This document shows, piece by piece, positions 1 to 12,600 of a DNA stretch of 64,000 bases. The stretch is taken from contig JAKMXF010000111.1 of assembly GCA_024704765.1 (NCBI GenBank), positions 1,623,627 to 1,687,626 of the forward strand, given 5' to 3'. The position numbers and the translations under genes are program-made. Within the stretch, counting starts at the first letter, position 1, and every line of letters starts with the position of its first letter. The stretch comes from Oopsacas minuta (taxonomy: Eukaryota; Porifera; Hexactinellida; Lyssacinosida; Leucopsacidae). The notes beneath the pieces are model-generated. The model did no database searches, was not told where the DNA came from, and saw only the letters and a list, made by a program, of their open reading frames with translations.

Positions 1-905
1 CTGCTACGCTTAGAATTTAACGGTCCCAACTGTTACTTAAAGGATCTATCAAATTTTATGATAATTATCATTTACTTCTTAATTATAAGGACTGTCGACT
101 CCAACTCATTGTTATTTCAAAACTATTCAGTAATTTGTTATAAAATGTATTATTGTTGAATAAGAAGTTGTACATGGGGAGTGTGTATTGCACAAATTTT
201 CTGGTTTTTGAGTTTGCGGTTATCACACTTTTACATATGTGAATATACATATATGTGGTATATTGCTTAAAATTCGGAAACAGCTGAAGTTAGACCTGAA
301 ATATGTACTACGATTGAAGGGGAAGTTGTACATGGAGCCTATTGACCCGGTTGGCTTATCCATAACATTTTATATACTAAGACAATGAATATATTGAAAT
401 TTTGGACCGGGGACAGTTTTGGCATTATTGATGACTACGCAATTTTCGAGAGTCAACAATTGTATCGATATATTAATTTTACTCACAAATCTTCATTGAT
501 TCTATTAAAGAATAATTATTCACAGCAGTTAACAGCTATTATAGGAAAGGTTTTAACCACCCCCTTAATTTGTTAAGCAATCCCAGTCCTGAAATATAAT
601 TAAAAAAGGTAAGTAAATACTCAGGAAGACCCAAAATTATATGGGGGGGGGCTCAGCCAGTGGCGTATCTAGGATTTTGAAACTAAGAGGCCTAGACAAA
701 AGAATCATAAAGGCTTAAAATTTGACACAAAAATGCTGAAAACACTGACATTTTTGAATTTTGTTCCTAACTAATTATACAGAAAAAATAATGTATTAAT
801 TCAGTTAACCAGCAAATATCGAATGTAATTCTACTGATATCAACTGCTAGTCTACTACAGATATATTAACTCAAGCATGAATATGTATTACATGATAAAC
901 GAGGA
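1..905. other. Gene-free AT-rich stretch
   Basis: No reading frame here has coding character or recognisable motifs; the 63-codon frame at 385-576 looks random. The next exon of the RIN-like gene, which should carry the catalytic half of the VPS9 domain, was sought on the minus strand and not found, so it probably lies beyond the left edge. Confidence 0.5.
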
Positions 906-1268
906 CAGTGTTGGGGTTGGTTAACCAAATTAAGTGGGTGGTTAAAACCTGTTAGAAAATATCGATTAACCGGTTAACCGATGCATTGTGCAATTATTCT
1001 AAAATCTAATCATTGAAGTTTGGTAACTAAAATTGAAAAAACAATTCTATATATGCGTTTGCGATGCGATTATAACTTATAAAACAATTGGAATTTGACG
1101 GACGTATAACTTCTCATAAATACCTTATAAGCAGAATTCGTGTACGTATATAGAAATTCGTACGAATATATTAGTGAAAAATGACACCATTCGGTTAAAC
1201 GAATAAATTTTCTGCTAGCAGTTAACTTGATATAGTGGTGGTTAACCGGCTAACCGAATCCAGCCATG
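906..1268. mobile_element. MITE-like repeat, copy 1 (GGTTAACC-rich ends)
   Basis: It begins with cagtgttggggttggttaac and ends with a sequence whose reverse complement (catggctggattcggttagc) matches imperfectly, giving weak terminal inverted repeats. Several ggttaacc motifs occur inside. A diverged second copy is at about 4943-5283 with the same order of motifs. There is no coding capacity. The CAGTG-type terminus would fit a hAT-derived MITE, but no convincing 8-bp duplication is visible. Confidence 0.5.
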
Positions 1269-1529
1269 ATAAGGATATGATACCGGTGGCGAAATATTTG
1301 GCCATACCGGGTCTAAAGATAGCCGGACCACAAATATCTGATATATTTGGTATGGTTAACGTATTAAACTAGAGAGGAGCTCTAGGATCGTGCTACGAAT
1401 CAGGATTATATAAGCCCTACTTACCAAATTCTTTAATTTTTTCGATTCATGGAAAAAACTAAGACAAGCAAAATGCTTTCCTCTTAGATGAATAAATTAA
1501 GGCGCCTTGATTTTTAGCTCAAAAGTACA

Positions 1530-1850
1530 AATTCACAGATTTATCATATGATTAATTAATCATCATTCCACACCTTTTTGAAATATTTCGAAATAATGCT
1601 AGAAGTTTTGTTTCAACGGCTTTTAGGGGTAATCGCGTATGGCTATTCAAATTTATATCTATATGATTTATCATATGATTAATCTTATTTTCACACCTTT
1701 TGGCATAAATTTCAAGTTTATGCTAGAGATTTCGTTTCAACTGTTAGTCAGGGCTAATCGATTATGAAGATTCCAATTTTGACATTTCAAATCTAAATCT
1801 AAATGATTGATCATATGATTCATCTAATTTTCACACCTTCGTACGTAAAC
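1530..1850. repeat. Three diverged tandem units of about 125-140 bp
   Basis: The block atttatcatatgattaat followed by ttcacacctt recurs at about 1540-1575, 1668-1698 and 1808-1838, with related sequence between (a genitive 'tgctagaa/gattt...tttcaac' segment). Pieces of the same family occur near 2140-2240, 16750-16920 and, reversed, 41220-41360, so it is a dispersed repeat that is locally in tandem. No coding potential. Confidence 0.5.
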
Positions 1851-2474
1851 AGTAGTACTCAGTTAAGACGAACTCGCTTGGGAAACAAAAAAAAGTATGT
1901 CTTACCCGAGTATATCTTATTGGGGTACGTATAAACCGAGGTTGTCAGTATCAGTATGATTCTACATACATAGTATGAATACTTACCTCGAAATAATCAA
2001 TACAAGTTTAGTACGTATTATCCCCTATTGTGATTTGAATCAGATTTGATAATATAAAAGATAAATACTGTACTTATCCGAGTATGATTCAATACATTTT
2101 GTTCTTTTGAGAAGAAGAATTTGTACGTCTTAACCGAGTTTTACTGTATTTCAATTTGATGTTAGAAATTTCGTTTGACTGTTTTTCATGCATAATCAAG
2201 TAGTATGTATATTCCAATTTTGACATCTGAAGGTATATATAGTTTTAGACCTGAAATAATTCTCAGACACAGAAGCCAAAATCAGTCCGACCTGGAGCAG
2301 TGCGGTATCTACACGAGAGGGCTATGACCCCCCCAGAAAACTAAAAACTAAAAACTCCGAGCTGCACTACCACTCTGTTGGATGAACATTTTATCCAAGT
2401 AGATTGAGATCACAGAAAGTGAAGCGGGTTAAAAGTTCCCAATTAGGTTATTTAAAAATAAAATCTCTGCTTAC

Positions 2475-5400
2475 CGATTTGTATACAAGCTTAACAGCAT
2501 CCAGTAATAGCTCTAACTTGCGAAGTGGAGAATACATCCCTGCCAGTCGTGTGAAGATTTTGGTAACTTCTCGTCTGGTTCCCTCGTCAGGAGGGATTAG
2601 GTTTTCCTAAAAAAAGATTGTATGCAGTATAACTTCGCTGCCGGGAGTATCAATTTCGAGCCTATCCCTCGTTCTATGTTAACTTATACAAAGGTTTCAG
2701 TTTTAAGGTGGTATCGTATTTAAGCGAGTATAAGATTTTAGAGATTTCTATATGGTTGACTGGTAATCTTATTTGTCCTAAGAAATTATTTAAATTTTAT
2801 AAGTGACATTGGTATATCAACTGATAGGGTATGATGTCATATTTTAACATGTTCATTGGTTTGAGTTGAATTCAAGAAGATGCTCACAAAACACTTTACA
2901 ATGAATACGAAGTAATATAACACAGTTAATAATTATAGAAAGTCTTCAATTTCTGTGCGATTTATCATAGTTAAACTAAGTAGGCGGGATATATACGTAT
3001 TTAATAATAATATTATAATTTATAGAACAATGTTCGTTACTTGGTATTTAACAACACAGCAGTAACAATTAGTATAGTTTGATATCCTGATAAGATCAGA
3101 AAGGCAATGCTCTTCCAAACTGGTGTGTCTCTTATTATTACATTAACCAATCCCGTCAGTAGATTAGCTGCTAGGAAGTAGATCAACTGGTAGCTATTCA
3201 CTGCTTTTAACAATTCGGGCTGGAGTTGTTTGATGCTTAATCTATTCTCACTCTTGGTTTCTTCTATTTTTCGCTCCTTGTTTTGCTCCTGCTGCTGCTG
3301 TGAATGTAGAAGAAAGGCAACGAGGATGTCTACGAGGAGGAATATGACTAAAAAAGAGAGTTGTATGGACAAAGTCCAGAGACAATAAGGTAGATTGGCT
3401 ACACATCTAGAGATAGGCTGTATGTATTCTTGACTAAGCCATGTAACTATCCATGTAAAAGCAGCTAGCAGAGATAATTGGATAATCCTTTTAAAGGATT
3501 GGTAAAATGTAGACATATTGTGGTGGAGCAAATGTCCAATTGAAATGCTAGCTAGGTAGATCCAGGATAATCCAATCGAAGAGAAGATCCCCTCCCTGTT
3601 TGAATTCAAGAATCCTTCTCTGATATCAGTGCAGTTTAAGCATGGCTCAAACCTTCCATATTGTATGTAATGAGTGAGTCCGTTGTTCAGAGCCCACTGG
3701 TAGAGTAGAATGAGTGGAAGAGACCAGAAGAACATCAGTGGAAAGAATGAGAGTGGGAAGAGAGAGGTCACTCCGAATGCTACAAGACGTACAACAGCGA
3801 TAGTTAAAAAGAAGTTCCAATGGACGCCATACTCAGTAACAGGCTGATGATAGGTGAAGAGATGGAGGAGAGCTAGACGTCCTAAGCCTATAAGTATGAT
3901 GAGGGAACATGATTTAACAGTGCATGCTAGCCGTTGAGTAAAAGAGCTCTTGAAGTACTCTCTTGGTTTTGTGATACACTTCAATACTAGGGCACTCATA
4001 CCGATGTAAGTTCCTACTCCAATGTCCATTAGTGTAGCCCCAAACAACTCACTCTTATGGAAGCGGACAGGAAATATAGAAAAGTCGACAGCAAGAATGC
4101 TGATACACGACAGAGCATTCACAAATGAACGAAAATTTGTGAGGAATTGCTTGTTAGTATTTGGATATAACGGGATTTTCCAAATTATTTGGTAGTTAGT
4201 AGCGATAAAATGATGTGTAATCATAAACAAGATCACTGTTGTTACTACTACAGTTATAATAATTTCATATACAAATTCAGACAGTAGGGTGAAGCAGAGG
4301 ACAGATGGGAAAATAAGTAATATTCCATCTACAATATGCCAAGTTAGTGAGGAAGATTGTGGGAGTTGCCGACACCTGTCGTTAATTAGAATCAAACTTC
4401 TAAGGAAGAGCACTAAAGGAGCTACAAGTACCAATAGGAAGACTTCAAGAAGACTCATGGAGTGGGTAAGTTTGTAAGAAACTTGTATCAATTGATTGTT
4501 ATGAATTTTTATCTGATAGCTAATAATATACAGAGGACATAAGAATAGATATGATTAGCAATCCTTACTTTATTGGTTGGTGATTATATTAAGTTACATT
4601 TATGGCAAAACGTTTTAACGCCTTATTTGCTTCTTTAGGTATGCCCCTTTGGAAATATTTTATGCTCTCGAATTCTTCTAAGTAACTTTTTCGAATAACC
4701 TCATAAAAGTTGTATGGGGTTCAGTTATGATTGAATTATTAGGTCCTAGGTTGACTAGCATAGGCCTTGTCGGCTATCCGATAGACTTCTTATGATTTAA
4801 CTTACCCTAACTCCCAAATAAACTGGTGACTTGGATACTCCTTTGTCAATGTTAATAGATATCTTTTCTAGGTCTTTATTCCTGAAGATAATAAGTATTT
4901 AGTTTAAATAAATTATATAATTAATCATTATCGAGTTTCACACAGGACTGGGGTTGGTTAACAGAAATACGTAATGAGATCAGGGATGGTTCAAAAATCG
5001 GTTAACTGGTTAACCGCTGCAATACAATTACTCGTGTATACAACAAACGATTTTGGCTCAAATTAAAATATCCATCCATAGCTATTATGTGTGCTATGAT
5101 GATACGATTGTATTTGACAAAATGATTGAAATTAGAGGATACCAACTTAAAATGTAACATCGCATAACTACTTAACCTGCAGAATTCGTAAATAAACATC
5201 ATTTTGTCCTCTTAAAACCCTAGGAACAATGAATAAATTGGTGGCAACGACACTGTACTATTCCGTTAACCGATTCCATCTTAAAAGGGGTATTGGATTC
5301 GGGTTCTCGGGTCGGATCGGATCGGGTTTAGGTTCGAGTTCGTGATTTGGGTCAAATCGTGTATAAAATCTTAAATTGCTGGTTATAATCAATGTTCAGT

Positions 5401-6645
5401 ACAATAACATCTAAGTGCCTTTCAGTGACCTTATAAAAGGAGATAATATTGTGATCAGATTTGAAAAACTAATTAGGTACAATATATTTTTCTTTAGAAC
5501 GTAGCACGTAGCATGTAGCACGTAGCATGTAGCATGTAGCATGTAGCATGTAGCACGTAGCATGTAGCACGTAGCATGTAGCATGTAGATATTTCACACT
5601 TTTATACAAAACGTTCTATAATATGTATCCAGACACCAGACAAAGGTTTCGGGTCTGGTCGGGTTCTAAATTAGAGCCTAATTCCAACTCTGATCCAACA
5701 CTGATACACATATATTACTAAAATGATAATTTAAGTTCCCACTTTTTGTGAGGTTATTATAATGGTGTAAGCCATGCCACGGTTAGTATTGTTGGTCTTA
5801 AAGTGCTCTCCAATCCCCACTTAGTGGTCTTTCACCATTTATTGAGGCATATTTCTATGGAATATGACTAACATTATTTCTACAATCTATACCTCAATGA
5901 TAGACTTTCTGCTGTTTGCAATTGACATAAACTTGCCAATATGTATATGACCAAACCAGTTGATATTCAAATCCTTAATTTATTAAGACTTATGTGATCA
6001 TAAATTACAGTGGAGGTATACACATCATCTACTATGAGTACCACTGGGTAATAACATCAGAGAATATATATGACATATTTTATTACTTATTTATTTATTA
6101 CGTGTATACTTGCAATACTTCAGTACTCACTTGCTGAGGTAGTATCTGATCTGTTTGATCAGATGCTCGTATATTGGTCTGAGTATAATATTGTAAAGAC
6201 AATTTTCACAAATTGCATCAAGTCTTTCGTTTAGATCATCCTCTGACTAAATACATATATCATCAACATTATATAAATCGCTGACTTCTTGAAATATTCA
6301 ATCAATTAGTTGGAATAAGCGTATAATTATAATATGTTGATCATTTTTACCTATTTTGAATAGGCGATAAAATGGGTCATTTCGTTATATCTGAGTTCAA
6401 TATAACGGAAGTCGACTGTATCTTAAATTTCATACCCTAGTATTTATCTTAAAAGCTATGTAAATTCGTGAACTAACAATTATCTTTCATATTTAAGTAA
6501 CATTTGGAATGATTGCATGACTTACTATCTCAACAGATTCTCCCTTAGTTGCATTCTCCGTTATCTGTCCTCTAAATTTACGTGTCATCACGTCTATCTT
6601 TTCTGTTAACAGATGTTTCTTAACACCATCCAAGAATCTTCGTAC
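2475..6645 (-). CDS. RIN-like gene: RIN-homology and VPS9-start exons
   Basis: Exons 6526-6645 (VRRFLDGVKKHLL), 6131-6246 (NIILRPIYEHLIKQI), 4806-4881 (SPVYLGVR) and 2475-2606 (IPPDEGTRREVTKIF, then MYSPLRKLELLLDAVKLVY). The order matches vertebrate RINs: a 'RxFxxGMKNYL'-like helix, a 'LHKAVLKPL'-like helix, a short 'QELGV'-like linker, then the 'YSPxxKLxxLLxxxKLIY' opening of VPS9. Donors gtaagt, gtgagt, gtaagt and gtaagc are all strong. The nucleotide-exchange residues of VPS9 lie further downstream, off the window. The intron between the last two exons contains PIGW. Confidence 0.85.
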
Positions 6646-9600
6646 CTATATGCATCCACATGGTTAATTATTAATACTTGTAGCTTTCGTAGTTTGATGC
6701 AGACACTAAGCTCTAATAGTGGATAGAAATGAAACCTAACTAGCTCCAATAAATACATGATTGCATAGATGGAGCTTTTATGTATGCAGATTGAAAAAAT
6801 CTAAAATTACAATATGTGCCTACAGCTTAGTCAATTAATTAATCCTGTCTAAATTGACTCAAGAAATTAGAGGCACTAAGTGTATTAGGTTAAATTTAAC
6901 ATTTTTATAGTGCCTCAATTACTAGTGCCAATTTAAACAAATTTAATTAATAGACTAACCCATCGTTTCCGGCTATTTTCACCTCTGGACCGCCTATACC
7001 AATTTTAACAGATTCTGTGGACCCCTGCTGTCTTCCGTGGATCACCAAGGGGTCCATGGACCCCAGATTGGGAACAGCTGGACTAAGCAGTCGATACAGA
7101 TTTTAATTTTAGATTTTTGCTCGCTACGCTCGCAGTTTATGGTAGATATAAAACAAATATTTGTCTATTGTTTAATCTTGCATTTTGACAAATTTTGAAA
7201 ATTTGTTATGTCATAATCAGCCACACTAGTTGCAGAAAAATTCTACCTCTTATAAAAATGGTGTTGGAAGCATTATAGTATTCCGTGACGTCATGTTGAC
7301 TTAGCAAATATATATATAATTTTTGTGAATGTTGCAAACACTAATGTTTCATCTAATTTTTCGAAAATTTTTGAAATTTTCTTTGTCATCACCATATCCA
7401 CTATCGTGATGTCATGATTATTATGGAAATTGTATATCCCATTTAACATACACTTCAGCAATTGTAAGTATTATTCTATATCTTATATAAATTTGTGAAG
7501 TCATATTGACTGAGCCAAAATTTACAAAATTTCTGAGTGTGTCTAAACACTCATGTTTTCGCTACTAGTATTATATTTCGAAAACCTAATGTTTCATCGA
7601 ATTTTTCGAAATCTCGCCTTTGGAAATTTTGCCTTGTCATCACTTGATGACGTCATCGTTTGGTGCCTAATGCGTCCGTCCTGACATGTACTATACATCA
7701 TCAAGCAGAAGTATTATTACTCTGGTACCGATATTTATTATTCCATACCCTAGCGATTGTGTACTTAGTTTGTTGAATTATATCAAAACCATTGTATACT
7801 AACCTCCTACTACAATTTTGCTCCTAGCATTATATTAACCAAAATCCTAATATAATTCCTATGTGAAAATTTTGAAAGTGGCACAAAAGTGGCCAGTGTG
7901 TCAGATCAAAAATTGTGACGCTCAGTGCACACTGCACGTTAATTGTCCATCTACCCTGAATATTTCAGCTCTTAATATATAATAGTTTTGACTGTGCGCT
8001 AGCGATGGATAAACAATAATTTATGCAATGATTTCAATACTGAGCCTTATTTATGCTAAAGAATAGTCGGCACAGTAATAATCCTAAATACAAAAGTTAA
8101 ATTATTATTCAAAGAAAATAAAGTTGGTTTATTCATAAAATATATGAAAATGACTAAAGTCAAATTTGATAGAGAATATGCTATACGAAAAAGTTATCTC
8201 TATTGTACTATTAGCTAGTTATACGCTATGTAGTTGAATTACACGAACAAACGGTGATATAATGACTAGAAGACAATATTCGTGCGGTGGAACTGAAACA
8301 TGTTCCCAACTAACAGCGGCCTTAACTAATGTAAATACCTATCTAGTAGGTAAAACTAGGAACCTTGAAAGTTGATTGCAATTTGTTATGCTATACTAGG
8401 GATCGACCGGGGGGCACAATTCTCGGCCGGGGCCGGGACTCGGTCGATCCCTAGTTCCTCAAGTCCAACCTAAGTGCTGTTTGATTTGTCTCATTCAAAT
8501 TACTTCAAACACCACCTGACGTAGTTCTTCCTAATCAACCTTTCGAAGAAATTGATGATGATAGCGAAGATTTAGATGGATTATAGAGATACATATATAT
8601 TTTGATTTAGTATCTTGCATAAAATTTCTTCGTTCTAAACCTATCATATTTTGCTTTTTGAAATACTCTTAGCATAAATTTCATTAAACACCCCGGCTGG
8701 CCAGGGGCCGGGTTCTCAACTTTTTAGCCGGGGCCCTGGTCGATCCCTATGCGATACAAGATAAGCATAATAAAGTAGAACTTCGTTAGGACGGACACGA
8801 ATAAGGTGAATTCCGATTAGTGAGTATAGTATTCCATTCTCCATGACAATTACTTGCAGCCAAAAACTTTGGTTAATACAACTTAATAGTTAATACGAAA
8901 TCCGATAAGGAGTACGCATTTTGAAAAAATTACAGTAAAATATGATAATACCGAAGTGATTCTTTACCCCCTATAGCTTTAAAGTTATTGATTTTCTCAG
9001 CTTGCAATGAAATGAAACTGGGGTCTCGAGCACTCAGTTATTATGTGAGTTTACTGTATATTAAATGTTGAATGCAAAATTGCTGCATGAAATAAGGCAG
9101 CATAGACGATATTCAAGATACAACAATGTACCATGAAAAAATTAAAAAATCGAATTTCATACTGTAATAGTGTTGTTTATATTTCCATAAAACATGTCGC
9201 ATGCAAGAAAGTACGTATTGTCTTTGGTGATCTTAAGAAAGCAGGCAAAACCTTTAGTCAGGCAGAACATGACCTAGTTTTTATGTGTAGTTGAAATTTT
9301 TCATTTAAATATTATATTAACCATAGATTGAGGTTGTCATCAAATATTTAGCCGAATACTCATCGAAATTGATGAGCAATTTTAAAGGTCATCAAAAATT
9401 GATGCCCTAAAAATAGTTCATCAATTTCGGTGAGTATTCTTTACACCCAAAATCATGTTCTGCTTGACTAAAGGTCCATTAAATGGAAATTGAATTGACC
9501 ATGGATAATAAAAAATTTAACCTCGAGGGACGTACTACCGAGTATATCCCGTCGCTTAGCGACTTAGTGCTTCAGGTTAGCTTAAGAATATTAATACTTA

Positions 9601-12600
9601 AGCTAACCCCGAGGCACTAAGCTGTCGCGGAGCGACCTAGCGAGCGAAGCGCGGTAGTATATATATATATATATATATTTGTAGAATTATAAATCGTTTT
9701 GTTGGGGATAATCCAAATTCTATCAGCAGGAAACTCTGTACATAGTGTCTAAGTATTGTTTGTATTTCCCGGTCACAATGTACTGAGTTCCAAGCTGATA
9801 GTATTTGGATTGTCCCAAACAAAACTATTTAGAATTCGGCAATTATATCAAAGGCGTCGTTACCTGGAAATTCAAATATTATATACATTTTAACATATTC
9901 AAATGTGTCCTAAAGTGGTACTTTCAAGTGGCTAAATATAGAAATTCCATTGCTGGCAAAGGGCCAGAAAATTGAAATGCATTATATACGAGTCATACAA
10001 TGGTAAAATAGTCTCAAAAAAACTATGGACTCGAATGCATACCGTAGCTCAAGTTCTGACGGACTATTAAATTAGGAAATCAAAACAAAAACTTAACATC
10101 GGATATATAGGTGCTTCTTTCCGCCCCAAAATATATATATCAATTTTCGTGAAATAGGACCACAAGAATTCGCACAGCTGCACAGACGTACGTACGTATG
10201 GATGCCGCATAAAGTCCATACCATTAGTCCACCTTCATATAGGAAATATCAGTGGGTCCCAAACCTGCTCTAAAGTCTTTTCAATATTTACTTTTCCATC
10301 ACCTTGTTGACGTTTGAGAATAGCTTTAATAAAACTGTTAATTTTATTACCCATGGGGTGGGTCCAACCGTTTAATCTATAGAGAAAAGAAGAATTTAAA
10401 GAAGAGTTTTAAAAAAGTTGAGTAGAAACAGTACTCAAAATATTCCAATTCTGTAAATACTCCCTAACTCTGTGAAACTATTTCAATTAGCTTTACCCCA
10501 GCCGGGGGCGTGGTGGCTAGGGACGAGACAACGAGAACTCGTTTTGGGCCCCGACATCATGGCCCCCATAAATGTATCTTGCACTACTATATATTGAATA
10601 TTATTTCACCTTATGAGAATGCATGCTCAAGTATAGTCCCTAGAGCTGTCAGGGGGCAATTTTGGTTTCGTGGGACCAAAATTTCAAAGTAGAAACAATT
10701 AATCATTAAATTTTGGGTCTAACGGTAACAATTTTCCAGGGAAACAAAGTTCTCGTGAAAGATCAATATTTTAGCATAGAGCCGTGAGATTTATCCAAGG
10801 CATATCTTGCATCCGCGACTGGACCCTCAGACTATGCTAGTTTGTAGTCCTTTCTGAAGGACCAGCACACCCTGACCCCAGCGTATTTCTGATGGCAAAT
10901 ATTCACAACTATATATACTGTTTTATCAGGTAAAATTTAACATACTATTATAGTGCCTCCAATTACTTTGCCACGTTAAAACAAATTAAATTAATAGACT
11001 AAGCAGCCGACACAGATTGTAATTTAGATTTGTTGCTAGCTAGGCTAGCAGTTTACGATAAAATCGTTTAGAAACATTCCAATTTTGTTTAAAAAATTCA
11101 AATTTTAGAAATTTGCTATGTTATCACTATCTCCACAATAGTAACGTCATGTTTATGGTGGCCAATGTGTCCGTCCTGACATCAACTACACTTCATCAGT
11201 TGGAAGTATTACTCTAGCAGTTATAGTTAACGAGATATTCGCCTTTCAAATTTTCTGTGGTTAATGACGTTAAGATACCAGTTGGACATACTAGGGAAGA
11301 AAATTTCCCAAATATAGTCATCTGAACACTTAAACAACGGGGAATTCAACGGTGAGTACGAATATGGCGATATAAAATCAGTTAGAGGATTAGAAAATGT
11401 TAGTAGCAGGGGGATTGTGGGGGTTTACTACCGACAAAATGTAAACCGTTATAAAAGTTTTTCCCCAAAACGGATTTTAGCGGATTTTGGATATGTTACT
11501 CTACGAAGGTTTGCGCTTATAATGATGCCATATTCATTTGTACCAATTTTTTCCGGGTTGAACTCTCCAACGACCAGATTGTGTACTAAAGTTTGCTGAA
11601 TTATATCAATACCATCTTATACTGTACATAACCTACTACTACCACTATTTTGCACCCAGTAATATATTAACCAGAAACCTAATACAATTCCTTTGGAAAA
11701 TTATGAAGTGCGCCAAAAGTGGCAAATTGTGTCAGATAAAAAATCGTATATTTTTATTGTGTGAATAATTATTATAGATAAAATACAAGGAATTTATAGT
11801 TCTCAATATAAATGTTTGTTCACAAAGTAAGTTATTCAAAGCAAATATAGATTGGAAATCAGAACAATTAATGTGGAAAAAACGAAATCTCAAATCACCG
11901 CCTGTGTCGACGTAATATCCCCTTAGGCCACCAGATAGGGCGTAATTTGGTAACCACATGTCTGTTGAGAGAAAGTCTCTACTAATATTTAGAAATTTGA
12001 TAATTGGTTTACTATCCATTCCTAATTCGACAAATTTTACATATCATATGCGAATTCGGATTCAGCGTACTCAAATACCCATGTATTGCAGTTAAAAGCA
12101 AGTATCTACGTACATTTTGATATTTCAATTTTGTCTTTATATTCATAAAAAGTTAAAACAAGAATAAAATTACAATACCGATGTCGGTAAATCCGAAGTT
12201 TACTGTAGTACTATTTACAACCCGACGTCTCAATCGTAATTACCTGTTTATGTACATCACAACTCTCTGTGTAGGAGTCCTCTGTTTCTTGAATTTACTC
12301 CCTAAAAGCAAACACAAATAACAATACGTATATAAGTAGGTACGGTGAAACATACTGAAAATGCTGTTAACACCCACTTTAACTGTTGGCTCTACAACTT
12401 ACAATTCTTCAAATAGTGACAGTCAATTGGAGGTATTAATAGCCATTCGCGGTAATAAAGGTAAATAGTTCGATGATAGTAATTATATATTTGAACAATT
12501 TATCTCAAATTTAGTTAATAGAGATAGTAATTTACTAATTATATTTAAATGATAGCTGTTAACAGCCACAATTTACATATTATTAGAAGAGTCAAAATAT

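Noticed and set aside
2608-2680. A tiny exon (about 37 nt) just upstream of RIN-like exon 2475-2606
   Set aside because: It would need a poor donor (gttata) and a 27-nt intron; the exon at 4806-4881 fits phase, splice sites and family sequence far better.
4589-4720. Minus-strand frame TPYNFYEVIRKSYLEEF... between PIGW and a RIN-like exon
   Set aside because: Only 43 codons after a stop, with no ATG, no donor and no family recognised; it may be a mobile-element scrap but cannot be supported as a gene.
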